64,000 nucleotides of DNA from JBAZLV01 sp041650055 (GCA_041650055.1 JBAZLV010000006.1:4381-68380); one strand, 5' to 3'. Numbered from the stretch's first letter, positions 25,632 to 34,559 are shown. Numbers and translations: made by a program. The notes: generated from the letters alone by a model not told the origin.

Positions 25632-26357
25632 ATGAAAAAGATTGCATTGACAGCCCAGGTGAGAGAGCACGCAGGCAAGGGAATTGCCAGAAGCCTGCGG
25701 CGAAACCAGAAAGTTCCTGCAGTTCTCTACAGCCATGGAAAATCCACGCCTATTTCAATCGTGAGCAAGGAAGTCACCAAAATTCTGAATGCCGAGGGCG
25801 GCGAGCATGCGCTGATTACGCTCAAGCTCGACGGTGCCAAGAAGGCGGCAGAGCGGATGGCCCTGATCAAGGATTATCAGCTTGATCCTATCAGTGGTTC
25901 GCTGTTGCATGTTGATCTCATGGAAGTGGCCATGAATGAAAAAGTCAAAATCCAGGTGGCAATTCATATCGTGGGTTCAGCCATTGGCGTAAAGGAAGGC
26001 GGTATTTTCCAATATGGACAACGGCAGGTTGAAGTGGAATGTCTGCCGAGCCATATCCCGGATTCCATCAACGTCGATATATCGCAATTGAATGTAAATG
26101 AATCTGTTCACGTGCGAGATATTATTGCACCAGAAGGAGTGCGGATTCTTACTGAACCCGAGACTACGCTTGCCAGCATTCAGCCGCCGATTTCTGAAGC
26201 CAAACTGGAAGCCATGCTTTCCGCCACACCTGCACCGGAAACTGGTGAACCTGAGCTTGTCAAAAAGCTGAAGAAAGAGGGTGAAGGCGAAACCGCAGCT
26301 CCTGCTGCTGAAGCCAAAGGATCTGCAGCTCCTTCAAAAGAAGCACCCAAAAAATAA
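25632..26357 (+). CDS. rplY: 50S ribosomal protein L25/general stress protein Ctc
   Basis: 5S-rRNA-binding protein of the long Ctc (two-domain) form, 241 aa. Domain 1 is the L25 barrel (ALTAQVREHAGKGIARSLRRNQKVPAVLYSHGKSTPISI), domain 2 the Ctc beta domain (KVKIQVAIHIVGSAIGVKEGGIFQYGQRQVEVECLPSHIPDSINVDIS). The tail is rich in Ala, Glu and Lys. CGGAGGAGA precedes ATG 25632. prs-rplY-pth-ychF is a conserved block. Confidence 0.97.
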   Translation: MKKIALTAQVREHAGKGIARSLRRNQKVPAVLYSHGKSTPISIVSKEVTKILNAEGGEHALITLKLDGAKKAAERMALIKDYQLDPISGSLLHVDLMEVAMNEKVKIQVAIHIVGSAIGVKEGGIFQYGQRQVEVECLPSHIPDSINVDISQLNVNESVHVRDIIAPEGVRILTEPETTLASIQPPISEAKLEAMLSATPAPETGEPELVKKLKKEGEGETAAPAAEAKGSAAPSKEAPKK

Positions 26358-26455
26358 TCGAACGCCATCACTGATCCCTGGATTGCTTGTACGTTCTTAT
26401 GCAGATTGTTCAGGCAATTCGGGATGCAGATTCGTGATGCAAGGGTTTGCTTTTT

Positions 26456-27019
26456 ATGAAGATCATCGTTGGACTCGGCAACCCGGGGAACAAATACGAG
26501 CATACTCGCCATAACATCGGCTTCAAGACCGTCGATGAGATTGCACGAAGACTTCATATCGAGGTCGTTAAAAAGAAATTTGATGCACATATTGCCCAGA
26601 CCCGCATTGATGCACAGGAAGTAATCCTGGTTAAACCCCAGACATATATGAATGAAAGCGGCAGATCGGTAAGTGCCATTCTTCGGAACACGTACGGAAA
26701 TCCTGCAGACCTTATCGTTATTCATGATGAACTCGATCTCCCGCTCGGATCCGTTCGAATAAAAAGCGGTGGCGGGCATGGGGGGCATAACGGTCTTCGT
26801 TCTCTTCTTGAATATCTTGAATCGCCAGACTTTATTAGGATTCGGATCGGGATTGGCCGGCCTGCAGTAGGGATGGATTCAGCGGATTATGTTCTGAATT
26901 CATTTTTTAAAGAAGAACGCCCGATAGCAGCGGAAGCCGTGATAAAAGCGGCTGAAGCAGTAAAGACCATTATAACCGATGGGCTTGTAAAAGCCATGAA
27001 TCTTTATAATCAGAAATAA
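26456..27019 (+). CDS. pth: Peptidyl-tRNA hydrolase
   Basis: Releases peptides from drop-off peptidyl-tRNAs; 187 aa. MKIIVGLGNPGNKYEHTRHNIGFKTVD holds the catalytic His; KPQTYMNESGRSV and VIHDELDLPLGSVRIKSGGGHGGHNGLRSL hold the conserved Asn, Asp and second His. ATG 26456 with AAGGG upstream is preferred over an in-frame TTG at 26447. Confidence 0.97.
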   Translation: MKIIVGLGNPGNKYEHTRHNIGFKTVDEIARRLHIEVVKKKFDAHIAQTRIDAQEVILVKPQTYMNESGRSVSAILRNTYGNPADLIVIHDELDLPLGSVRIKSGGGHGGHNGLRSLLEYLESPDFIRIRIGIGRPAVGMDSADYVLNSFFKEERPIAAEAVIKAAEAVKTIITDGLVKAMNLYNQK

Positions 27020-27026
27020 TATTCAG

Positions 27027-27067
27027 CCCCGGACCTGAAAGCGATATGACAGCTCCGGGTTTTTATT
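27027..27067 (+). terminator. Probable terminator after pth
   Basis: CCCGGA (27028-27033) pairs with TCCGGG (27054-27059), followed by TTTTTATTTT. The stem is short with a long loop, so strength is uncertain. Confidence 0.6.
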
Positions 27068-27166
27068 TTAACATCGTTTTCCACATCCCTGTGCAAGGGA
27101 GCGATTGGTTCTTGAGACTTATCTGTGATTTGATGCTTGTCATTTGAAATTTTCCAAGGAGTTTTT

Positions 27167-28261
27167 ATGGGTTTTAATTGCGGTATTGTCGGACTTCCGA
27201 ATGTTGGTAAATCAACCATTTTTAACGCGTTGACGTCAGCAGGCGCCCAGGCTTCAAACTATCCTTTCACAACGATTGATCCCAACATTGGTATTGTTGA
27301 AATGCCGGATGAAAGGCTTTACAAACTTGCCGAAATTTACCAGCCGAAAAAAACAACCCCTACGGTTATGGAGTTTGTTGACATTGCAGGACTTGTCAAG
27401 GGCGCGGCGCAGGGAGAAGGACTGGGGAACAAGTTCCTGGCAAACATTCGAGAAGTGGATGCGATTGCGCATGTTGTCCGCTGTTTTGAAGACCCGAATG
27501 TTGTGCATGTTGCCGGCAAGGTTGATCCGCGAGCGGATATCGAGGTGATTGAAACGGAACTCATGCTGGCTGATCTTGACGCCATTGAAAAAAGGCTGTT
27601 TAAGTCTGAAAAACTGGTTAAAACCGGAGACAAAAAAATTGCTGATGAAGTGAACTTCATGCACCAACTTCAGACTGTTCTAAAAAAAGGAGAGCCTGTT
27701 AGGCGTATGGCCTGTTCTGAAGAAGAAGCAACGTGGCTCAAAAGTTACAATTTGCTTTCTTCAAAGCCAGTATTATATGTTGCGAATGTAGAAGAAGGCA
27801 CTGTTGGAAAACCCAATCCGCATGTTGATGTCATCAATGCCATAGCCGCGGCAGAAGGAGCCAAGGTTGTGGTCATTTCAGGCCAGGTCGAAGGAGAAAT
27901 TGCGCAGCTTCCCCACGAAGAACGGAAAGAATATCTTGCAGGAATGGGGTTACAAGAATCGGGTCTTGACCGGATGATCCGGGCAGGATATGAGTTGCTT
28001 GGGCTTATTACCTATTTTACGGCCGGAGAAAAAGAGGTTCGTGCATGGACCATTTCGAAGGGAACCAAAGCACCACAGGCTGCCGGCAAGATTCACACGG
28101 ATTTTGAAAAAGGTTTTATTCGCGCTGAAGTGTTTCATTATGATGATTTGATCAGGCTTGGAACTGAGTCTGCAGTGAAAGCAGCAGGATTGCTACGCTC
28201 TGAAGGAAAAGAGTACATCGTCCAGGACGGCGATATTATGCTGTTCCGGTTTAATGTGTGA
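27167..28261 (+). CDS. ychF: Ribosome-binding ATPase YchF
   Basis: Obg-family P-loop ATPase of 364 aa. GIVGLPNVGKSTIFNALT (P-loop), YPFTTIDPN (switch I) and FVDIAGLVKGAAQGEGLGN (switch II) are canonical; the nucleotide motif is YVANVEEG instead of NKxD, the mark of ATP preference. A C-terminal TGS domain shows LITYFTAGEKEVRAWTISKGTKAPQAAGKIHTDFEKGFIRAEV. AAGGAG precedes ATG 27167. Confidence 0.98.
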   Translation: MGFNCGIVGLPNVGKSTIFNALTSAGAQASNYPFTTIDPNIGIVEMPDERLYKLAEIYQPKKTTPTVMEFVDIAGLVKGAAQGEGLGNKFLANIREVDAIAHVVRCFEDPNVVHVAGKVDPRADIEVIETELMLADLDAIEKRLFKSEKLVKTGDKKIADEVNFMHQLQTVLKKGEPVRRMACSEEEATWLKSYNLLSSKPVLYVANVEEGTVGKPNPHVDVINAIAAAEGAKVVVISGQVEGEIAQLPHEERKEYLAGMGLQESGLDRMIRAGYELLGLITYFTAGEKEVRAWTISKGTKAPQAAGKIHTDFEKGFIRAEVFHYDDLIRLGTESAVKAAGLLRSEGKEYIVQDGDIMLFRFNV

Positions 28262-28265
28262 TAGA

Positions 28266-28332
28266 AGTCAAGAAATTCAAAATCAAACTACCACATTGCA
28301 AATCAAACACCAAACGACCAATTTCAAAAACT
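28266..28332. repeat. AT-rich TTCAAA-type dispersed repeat
   Basis: GAAATTCAAAATCAAACTACC and CAAACGACCAAT (28311-28322) match the copy at 19198-19247. It lies between ychF and the aminotransferase gene. Confidence 0.65.
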
Positions 28333-28399
28333 GGCTCCTTCTCTTGCTTTTTTCATAGGCCGATGGTAATGTTAAGTACTTTGTATCAGGGAGGCCCGT

Positions 28400-29779
28400 A
28401 TGTCTTTTAATCTCAAAGAACTAATCGATCGCCATCAGGGCGAACAACTCTCATTGCTTTCTGAATACATGAATCCGCAGATGGCAAAGGTTTTCAAGAT
28501 ACTCGGGTTTGATTCCGTGTATGTACGCGGCAAAGGCTCGCATCTCTGGGACGATAAAGGGAACGATTACCTGGACCTTCAATCAGGTTTTGGCGTGTTT
28601 GCGGTTGGGCGCTCCCATCCAAAAATCAAGGATGCCATTCGTCAGTATCTTGACCTGGATAGTCCGAATCTCATCAAGCTGGGCACGCAGCTTCTTGCGG
28701 GATTGCTTGCAAAAAAACTCGTGACTGAATATGCGCCTCCCGGACTCGATACGGTTTTTTTCTGCAATTCCGGAGCTGAAGCAGTTGACGGCGCGCTCAA
28801 ATTCGCGCATGCGTATACGAATAAGAAACGTTTCATTCATTGTGATCACAGCTTCCACGGCTTGACACTTGCAACGCTCCAGGTCAACGGATGCAAAGAA
28901 TTTCGTGCTGATTATGAATCTCTTCTCTCGTGTGGATGTGAAATTCCTTTTGGGGATGCCTCGAAACTGGAATGGGAACTCTCAAAAGGAGATGTGGCTG
29001 CCGTCATTATCGAGCCGATCATCGGTCATGGCGTGTTCATTCCTCCGGAGGATTTTATTCCTCGTGTGCGCGAACTTTGTACCAAGCATGGCGTGCTTCT
29101 CATTATGGATGAAGTCCAGACTGGATTCGGCAGAACCGGAAAGATGTTTGCGTGCCAGCATTGGAACGTAACGCCAGACATCATGACGCTCTCGAAATCG
29201 CTTTCGGGCGGGTATTGTCCGATAGGGGCGATTCTCTATCCGCGCAAAATATACAACAGCGTTTTCAAATCGCTTGACCGAATTATGGTCCACTCCACTA
29301 CCTTTAGCCAGAACGATCTTGCGGCAGTATGCGGGCTTGCTACGCTTGATGTAATCAAGGAAGAAAAACTTGTTGAGAACAGCGCGAACATGGGAGCATA
29401 TCTGGTTGACAAGCTTCGTGCGATGGCAAAGAAATATGAAATGATTCATGAGATACGCGGAAAAGGATTAATCATTGCAATAGAATTTGGAGAACCAAAA
29501 TCGCTGGGCTTGAAAACCGGTTGGAAAATGATTCACACCATCAATAAAAATCTCTTCTGCCAGTCGATTCTCGTTCCGCTTATTATGGATCACCATATTC
29601 TCGCCCAGGTGTCAGGACATGGGAGAGACATCATTAAATTACTTCCGCCGCTTGTCTTTGATCAGAACGATGCTGACCGGTTCCTGAATTCATTCGAACA
29701 GGTTGTCGCTGCTGCGCATCGATTTCCCGGTCCAATTTGGGAAGTTGGCTCGAGAATAGCCAAGGCGATGGTGAAATAG
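28400..29779 (+). CDS. Class III PLP-dependent aminotransferase (HpnO-like or GABA-type)
   Basis: Fold-type I aminotransferase of 459 aa. NSGAEAVDGALKFA binds the PLP phosphate, HCDHSFHGLTLATL stacks on the ring, LIMDEVQTGFGRTGKMFA has the PLP Asp, and LSKSLSGGYCPIGAIL has the Schiff-base Lys. The N-terminus (YMNPQMAKVFKILGFDSVYVRGKGSHLWDDKGNDYLDLQSGFGVFAVGRSHP) and the KGLFCQ-like stretch NKNLFCQSILVPLIMDHHILAQVSGHG resemble a subgroup including hopanoid aminotransferase HpnO. No hopanoid genes are nearby. Alternatively, beside the SSADH gene it might supply succinic semialdehyde from GABA. Substrate undetermined. Confidence 0.88.
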   Translation: MSFNLKELIDRHQGEQLSLLSEYMNPQMAKVFKILGFDSVYVRGKGSHLWDDKGNDYLDLQSGFGVFAVGRSHPKIKDAIRQYLDLDSPNLIKLGTQLLAGLLAKKLVTEYAPPGLDTVFFCNSGAEAVDGALKFAHAYTNKKRFIHCDHSFHGLTLATLQVNGCKEFRADYESLLSCGCEIPFGDASKLEWELSKGDVAAVIIEPIIGHGVFIPPEDFIPRVRELCTKHGVLLIMDEVQTGFGRTGKMFACQHWNVTPDIMTLSKSLSGGYCPIGAILYPRKIYNSVFKSLDRIMVHSTTFSQNDLAAVCGLATLDVIKEEKLVENSANMGAYLVDKLRAMAKKYEMIHEIRGKGLIIAIEFGEPKSLGLKTGWKMIHTINKNLFCQSILVPLIMDHHILAQVSGHGRDIIKLLPPLVFDQNDADRFLNSFEQVVAAAHRFPGPIWEVGSRIAKAMVK

Positions 29780-29966
29780 GGGTTGCATAAGAGGATATAA
29801 GTATAATGAATTTTTATGCCAAAAATTGCATGTCGTGAAAAACAAACTAAAAACTCTAACGGTGGTGCATTTGGTTTGGCCGCTATAGGTTGCCTGCCTG
29901 GTTGTCGTTTTCTTTAAGTCAATCACATAACCAGCAAATCGTGCCAGCCTGACACAAACTACCGAA

Positions 29967-31601
29967 TTACCCTGCACATTGCAGATTCACCAGCTCATTT
30001 GAGAAGACTTCAAAGTTCGGAGAGTAATCAATCGGGCAGTCAACGAGAACGACCTTTTGAAGAGCAAACGCGTTGCGTAGAATTTGCGACAAATCATCTC
30101 CTTGTTTCACGCGCATTCCTACGGCGCCGTAGCTTTCCGCATACTTTACAAAATCAGGGTTCCCATAATCAAGCGCAAAATCAGAGAACCCTCTTCCTTG
30201 CTGTTTCCATTTGATAAACCCGAAGGCATTGTCATTCAACACAAGAACAACAACAGGAGTCTTGTATCGGAGGGCAGTCTCGAGTTCTCGAGAGTTCATC
30301 ATAAACCCGCCATCCCCTACTACGGCCAAAACGTTTTTATCGGGATTGAGCATCTTGGCCATCATGCCGACCGGAAGACCGGCGCCCATGGTTGCAAGTG
30401 CATTGTCGAGTAAGAATGTGTTGGGTTCGTATGTTCGATACAGCCGTGAAAACCAGAGTTTGTAAATGCCGTTGTCCAAGGCGAGAATGTCATTGTGCGA
30501 TAGCGTTTGCTGTACATGCCATACAATTTCTGCAGGTGTAAGAGGAAATGTTCTCTGTAAATTGAATGAGAGCTTGCGGTCAAGGAACTGTCGCATAGAT
30601 TTGAATGTTTCATCACCCTTTTTTGCTTTGACTATTTTACCAAGCTGGTGAAGTGAGTTGGAAATATCTCCGATCACATTCACGTCTGAATTAAAATATT
30701 TGTCTGCGGGCGATTCCGCAAAATCAATGTTAACGATTTTTTTATTCAGCTCTTTATTCCAGATATACGGCGGATATTCAACGATGTTGTATCCAATGGC
30801 AATGATGACATCGGCTTGATCAATTCCACAATTCACATAGTCGCGCCGGTGAATGCCAGTGGCAAACAGGCTGTATTCAGACTCATCTGAAAGAACACCC
30901 TTTCCCATCTGCGTATGTACCGCATGGATCCCTGTTTTTTTGACGAACTGCGTTACCTGGTTGCTGACAAGGTGCCTGTTTGCACCTGAAGAGAGGATTA
31001 TCAGCGGATGTTTTGAGGCGTTGATAAGGTCGGCGGCACGAGCAATTGACTTATAGTCTGCGGCAGGGCGGCGTGTATAACTTTGTTGCTGAATATGTGC
31101 ATCGGTCTTGCTTGCAGCGACATCTTCAGGAAGCTCCAGATGCACTGCTCCTGGCCGCTCTGCCTGTGCTAGCTGAAATGCATTCCGCACCATGGTCGGT
31201 ATCATACCTGGATCGATTATAGAGACTGCATCTTTTGTAATTGGTTTCATCATATTTATTACATCAATAATCTGGAATCGCGCCTGTCGATTTTCTAGAA
31301 GCGGCTTCTGACCTGAGATAGAAACGACCGGTGCACCGATGAGCTGCGCGTGCGCTATGCCAGTTACAAGATTTGTTGCCCCAGGCCCAAGTGTGGAAAA
31401 ACAGACCCCGGCTTTTCCTGTCAGTCTTCCATAGGTTGCTGCCATGAATGCGGCTGTTTGTTCGTGGCGGGTGATGATAACCTTGATTGACGAAGTTCGG
31501 AGTGATTCAAGAAAATCAAGATTCTCCTCGCCAGGCAGGCCGAAGATATATTCCACGCCTTCTTCTTCAAGTTGTTTTACGAACAGATCTGATGCTTTCA
31601 T
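29967..31601 (-). CDS. ThDP-dependent decarboxylase, probably 2-oxoglutarate decarboxylase (annotated as acetolactate synthase-like)
   Basis: 544-aa enzyme of the acetohydroxyacid synthase superfamily. EEEGVEYIFGLPGEENLDFLESL and ITRHEQTAAFMA hold the catalytic Glu; TGKAGVCFSTLGPGATNLVTGIA follows. The C-terminal ThDP domain has VVGDGGFMMNSRELETALRYKTPVVVLVLNDN (GDG...NDN). The FGLPGEENLD start and the 13-nt spacing behind an SSADH gene match the cyanobacterial 2-oxoglutarate decarboxylase, which was formerly labelled acetolactate synthase and lies beside SSADH. No ilvN or ilvC is adjacent, against a role in branched-chain synthesis. Substrate is inferred. AAAGGA precedes the ATG. Confidence 0.85.
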   Translation of the reverse strand: MKASDLFVKQLEEEGVEYIFGLPGEENLDFLESLRTSSIKVIITRHEQTAAFMAATYGRLTGKAGVCFSTLGPGATNLVTGIAHAQLIGAPVVSISGQKPLLENRQARFQIIDVINMMKPITKDAVSIIDPGMIPTMVRNAFQLAQAERPGAVHLELPEDVAASKTDAHIQQQSYTRRPAADYKSIARAADLINASKHPLIILSSGANRHLVSNQVTQFVKKTGIHAVHTQMGKGVLSDESEYSLFATGIHRRDYVNCGIDQADVIIAIGYNIVEYPPYIWNKELNKKIVNIDFAESPADKYFNSDVNVIGDISNSLHQLGKIVKAKKGDETFKSMRQFLDRKLSFNLQRTFPLTPAEIVWHVQQTLSHNDILALDNGIYKLWFSRLYRTYEPNTFLLDNALATMGAGLPVGMMAKMLNPDKNVLAVVGDGGFMMNSRELETALRYKTPVVVLVLNDNAFGFIKWKQQGRGFSDFALDYGNPDFVKYAESYGAVGMRVKQGDDLSQILRNAFALQKVVLVDCPIDYSPNFEVFSNELVNLQCAG

Positions 31602-31614
31602 AAAATGTCCTTTG

Positions 31615-33024
31615 TTATTCCTTGACGATAATACTTTTTATACTCACAAATTCCTTCAATCCATACTGAGAAAGCTCTCGACCAAATCCAGATTTTTTTA
31701 CTCCTCCAAACGGCAGTCGAGGATCGGATTTTACCATGTCATTAATGGCCACAATACCTGCTTCGAGTCTTGATGCAATTTTTTCCGCACGTTCGTGATT
31801 CTGGCTCCAGATTGAGGCTCCCAGACCAAATTCAGAATCGTTCGCAACTGCAATTGCTTCTTCATCATTCTTCACTCTAATAATGGGAGCGATCGGACCA
31901 AATACTTCTTCTGTCAAAACTTTCATGCGTTTGGTGGGATTCAGTACTGCGCAGGGGGAAAAGAAAAAGCCATGCTTTGAGGAAAAGGGGATTTGGACAA
32001 TCTTTGCCCCTTTTCTTTTTGCATCTGCCAATTGGCTGTTTAAATCCTTCATAATCTCCGGTTTAGCAACTGGTCCCACATCAGTTGGTTCATCCAGCGG
32101 ATCGCCGATTTTAAGTTCCTTGAGTCGCGTGGTAAACATTTCTATGAATTTGTCTGCGACTGCTTCGTGAACAATAAACCGTTTTGCGGCAATGCAACTC
32201 TGTCCGGTATTAACCATGCGGGCATTGGCTGCCATTTTCCCGGCAATTTCGATGTTTGCATCGTCAAGGACAATATAAGGATCCGAACCTCCAAGTTCGA
32301 GGACAACTTTTTTAATTTTCCCACCTGCATGAGCCCCGACCTCTTCTCCTGCCTTGTTACTCCCTGTCAAAGAAACGGCATCAACTTGATCTTCATCAAT
32401 TAATCGAAGCGTATCTTGTGTATCAATAAGGAGTGTTTTCAAAATGTATCCTGGAAACCCGGCCTTTATGAAAGCGTCTTCAATGGCAAGGGCTGACATG
32501 GGGACATTCGAAGCATGTTTGAGTAATACCACATTGCCAGCCGCGATTGCAGGAACGCCAAAGCGAAATGCCTGCCAAAAAGGAAAATTCCAAGGCATGA
32601 TGGCGAGCACAATGCCAAGAGGCTCGAAGGTAATATAGCTTTTCAGAGCTTCCGTTTTTACCATTTCCGGCTTGAGCATTGCCGGCGCGTGTTCAGCATA
32701 ATACTCACAAAGCCATGCACATTTTTCAACTTCAGCACGCGATTCGCGGATCGTTTTGCCCATTTCCAGGGTCATGGTTTCTGCATACAGCTGTTTCTCT
32801 GACCGGAGCTGGTTTGCAAGCTTCCTTATAAAGGAAGATCTTTCCGGCACAGATACTTCTCGCCAGGAACGAAATGCCTCTTGAGAACGCCGAACGGCAT
32901 TCACAATCTCGTGGTGTGTCATGAGCCGAAATTCTTTTATTACGTGCTCTGTATAAGGGTTAATAGATCGTATATTTTTTTTCTGAACTGTCAATTTTTT
33001 TTGAAGAGATTTTTTTATAGACAT
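31615..33024 (-). CDS. Succinate-semialdehyde dehydrogenase-type aldehyde dehydrogenase
   Basis: NAD(P)-dependent ALDH superfamily, 469 aa. PLGIVLAIMPWNFPFWQAFRFGVPAIAAGNVVLLKHAS forms the cofactor site. The general base Glu lies in VVLELGGSDPYIVL and the nucleophile Cys in MVNTGQSCIAAKRFIV. The ending LPFGGVKKSGFGRELSQYGLKEFV is typical of SSADH. A basic N-terminal stretch of about 20 residues is extra. GGAGGA precedes the ATG at 33024, and a weak reverse-strand promoter (TTGAAT, 19 bp, TATAAT) can be read at 33136-33166. It is the first gene of a two-gene unit with the ThDP enzyme. Confidence 0.92.
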   Translation of the reverse strand: MSIKKSLQKKLTVQKKNIRSINPYTEHVIKEFRLMTHHEIVNAVRRSQEAFRSWREVSVPERSSFIRKLANQLRSEKQLYAETMTLEMGKTIRESRAEVEKCAWLCEYYAEHAPAMLKPEMVKTEALKSYITFEPLGIVLAIMPWNFPFWQAFRFGVPAIAAGNVVLLKHASNVPMSALAIEDAFIKAGFPGYILKTLLIDTQDTLRLIDEDQVDAVSLTGSNKAGEEVGAHAGGKIKKVVLELGGSDPYIVLDDANIEIAGKMAANARMVNTGQSCIAAKRFIVHEAVADKFIEMFTTRLKELKIGDPLDEPTDVGPVAKPEIMKDLNSQLADAKRKGAKIVQIPFSSKHGFFFSPCAVLNPTKRMKVLTEEVFGPIAPIIRVKNDEEAIAVANDSEFGLGASIWSQNHERAEKIASRLEAGIVAINDMVKSDPRLPFGGVKKSGFGRELSQYGLKEFVSIKSIIVKE

Positions 33025-33205
33025 TATGTCCTCCTGTCTCAGGGGTAGGCGTGAGGATTTTTAGTATGCAGCAAAATGACAGGAATTACTATGAAAATTC
33101 CACCCATGATACCGTAGTGTTGATCACCATTTTTATTATAGCATCAAGACTCTAAAAAAATTCAAAAGAAGATGTTCAGGTTTGCTTTCCCATGGTATAA
33201 TCTTG

Positions 33206-34429
33206 ATGCCATATTCTTTGCTATCGCCCATGATTGATTCCATTATTTCTCACTTTTCCGTTTCCAGTGTTCCCTGTACGTATAAGCGCTTTGGAGCTGG
33301 GCTTATTCATGATACCTATCTTTGCGAATGCAAGGAAGGAGGAACTCTTCATCAGTATATTCTTCAGCGCATCAACACAGCTATCTTCCCCCATCCGCAA
33401 CAGATCATGTCCAATATTCAAAAAGTCACCGAGCATCTTACAAAAAAACTTCAGGCTCGCGGTATTGCAGATCCGTTTTACATGACTCCCACACTCGTTC
33501 TTACCAAGAGCGGGGAAACATTTTATCCTCATCAGGATGGAACGTCGTGGCGGATGTTTCATTTTATTCAGCGGGGCATTGTTGTCGATTTCATTCAGAA
33601 TCGGCAGCATGCTTATGAAGTTGGCCGCGGGCTTGGAGCGTTTCAGGCTGAGCTGAGAGATCTAAATCCGTCGGTCTTGTATGAAACACTTCCAGGTTTT
33701 CACACATTACCCGCTTATTTCGCAGAGTATGAATCTGCATTGAAGGGAAACCCAAAGAATCGCGTCAAAGAAGTCGAACAGGAGACACTTTTTATATTCA
33801 AAAGAAGAGATTTTATTTCTCAATTCGAGCAACGGCTCAAATCAGGCAATGTCCCGATCCGTATCGTTCATTATGATCCTAAAGTAAATAACATTATGCT
33901 CCGACAAGATACGCATACAGCGCTCTGCATGCTGGATTTAGACACGGTGATGCCCGGCTATGCGCCTCTGGATTTCGGTGATTGCGTCCGGTCAGCAGCA
34001 AATCCAGCTGGAGAAGATGAGCTCGATCTTTCAAAAGTTACATTGCATCTGCCTTTTTTTGAGGCGATTACAAGCGGCTATTTTTTAGAAGCAAGATCGT
34101 TTCTTACACACCAGGAGATCGAGATGCTTCCTGATGCGGCGAAGGCTATCACGTTTGAGCTTGGACTCCGGTTTCTTGCTGATTATTTACGAGGAGACAC
34201 CTATTTCAAAGTTCAGTATCCAACTCACAACAAAGACCGTGCCCGCGTCCAGTTTAAATTGCTTGAAAGCATGGAAGCGTCCGAAGATCAGATGAGGCAG
34301 ATTGTCACTATTGCAGCAGGAGAACAATTAATTGATATTTGTGGAGAGGAGGTGACAGCAATGGCCTGTGCCAAAAAATGCGGATCAAAGAAAGCAACCA
34401 AGAAAAAAACAGCAAAAAAGAAAAAATAA
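33206..34429 (+). CDS. NahK-type N-acetylhexosamine kinase-like phosphotransferase with Lys-rich tail
   Basis: 407-aa aminoglycoside phosphotransferase-fold kinase. FGAGLIHDTYLCE, YILQRINTAIFPHPQQIMSNIQKV, WRMFHFIQ, the catalytic loop VHYDPKVNNIML (family: HNDTKxNN) and metal Asp in LDLDTVMPGYAPLDFGDCVR match N-acetylhexosamine 1-kinases and their relatives. The substrate may be a sugar. ATG 33206 is taken; 33230 is also possible, since a TATAAT lies at 33196-33201. The kinase domain ends near residue 375 (RARVQFKLLESME). The last 22 residues (MACAKKCGSKKATKKKTAKK and two more Lys) are foreign to the family; see the internal ORF. Confidence 0.85.
   Translation: MPYSLLSPMIDSIISHFSVSSVPCTYKRFGAGLIHDTYLCECKEGGTLHQYILQRINTAIFPHPQQIMSNIQKVTEHLTKKLQARGIADPFYMTPTLVLTKSGETFYPHQDGTSWRMFHFIQRGIVVDFIQNRQHAYEVGRGLGAFQAELRDLNPSVLYETLPGFHTLPAYFAEYESALKGNPKNRVKEVEQETLFIFKRRDFISQFEQRLKSGNVPIRIVHYDPKVNNIMLRQDTHTALCMLDLDTVMPGYAPLDFGDCVRSAANPAGEDELDLSKVTLHLPFFEAITSGYFLEARSFLTHQEIEMLPDAAKAITFELGLRFLADYLRGDTYFKVQYPTHNKDRARVQFKLLESMEASEDQMRQIVTIAAGEQLIDICGEEVTAMACAKKCGSKKATKKKTAKKKK
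34347..34355 (+). promoter_or_regulatory. Near-perfect Shine-Dalgarno inside the kinase gene
   Basis: AGGAGGTGA is a 9-nt perfect complement to the 16S 3' end present in this window (TCACCTCCT near 37652). It lies 5 nt upstream of in-frame ATG 34361, which places the GGAGG core at ideal distance. Stronger than the site of almost any annotated gene here. Confidence 0.7.
34361..34429 (+). CDS. Possible independent 22-aa Lys-rich small protein, in frame within the kinase gene
   Basis: From ATG 34361 the frame codes for 22 residues, 11 of them Lys and two Cys, ending at the shared stop. It would be made as a separate peptide if the internal Shine-Dalgarno is used. The same residues appear as a C-terminal tail on the kinase, beyond its conserved end. 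It may be a nucleic-acid-binding micro-protein whose gene became fused to the kinase frame, or just a tail with a fortuitous site. Confidence 0.4.
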   Translation: MACAKKCGSKKATKKKTAKKKK

Positions 34430-34441
34430 ATTCTCATCTTT

Positions 34442-34467
34442 ATGCGGCGGGAAAATTCCCGCCGCAT
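34442..34467 (+). terminator. Strong hairpin after the kinase gene
   Basis: ATGCGGCGGGAA (34442-34453) pairs perfectly with TTCCCGCCGCAT (34456-34467). The tail TCCCATTCC has few T residues, so it is a probable but non-ideal terminator. Confidence 0.65.
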
Positions 34468-34492
34468 TCCCATTCCTTCACGACTATTTGCA

Positions 34493-34521
34493 TTGACTTT
34501 CCAGTAAGGCTATGGTAAATC
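34493..34521 (+). promoter_or_regulatory. Sigma-70-type promoter of tyrS
   Basis: TTGACT (34493-34498), 17-bp spacer, TAAATC (34516-34521), ending 38 bp before the ATG of tyrS. Confidence 0.5.
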
Positions 34522-34559
34522 TCTTTACGCTTTACTCCAATACATTTGATTGAGGTTGT

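Noticed and set aside
29780..29966. Possible small gene between the aminotransferase and ThDP-enzyme genes
   Set aside because: No frame with a ribosome site or recognisable product; the genes converge and the gap appears non-coding.
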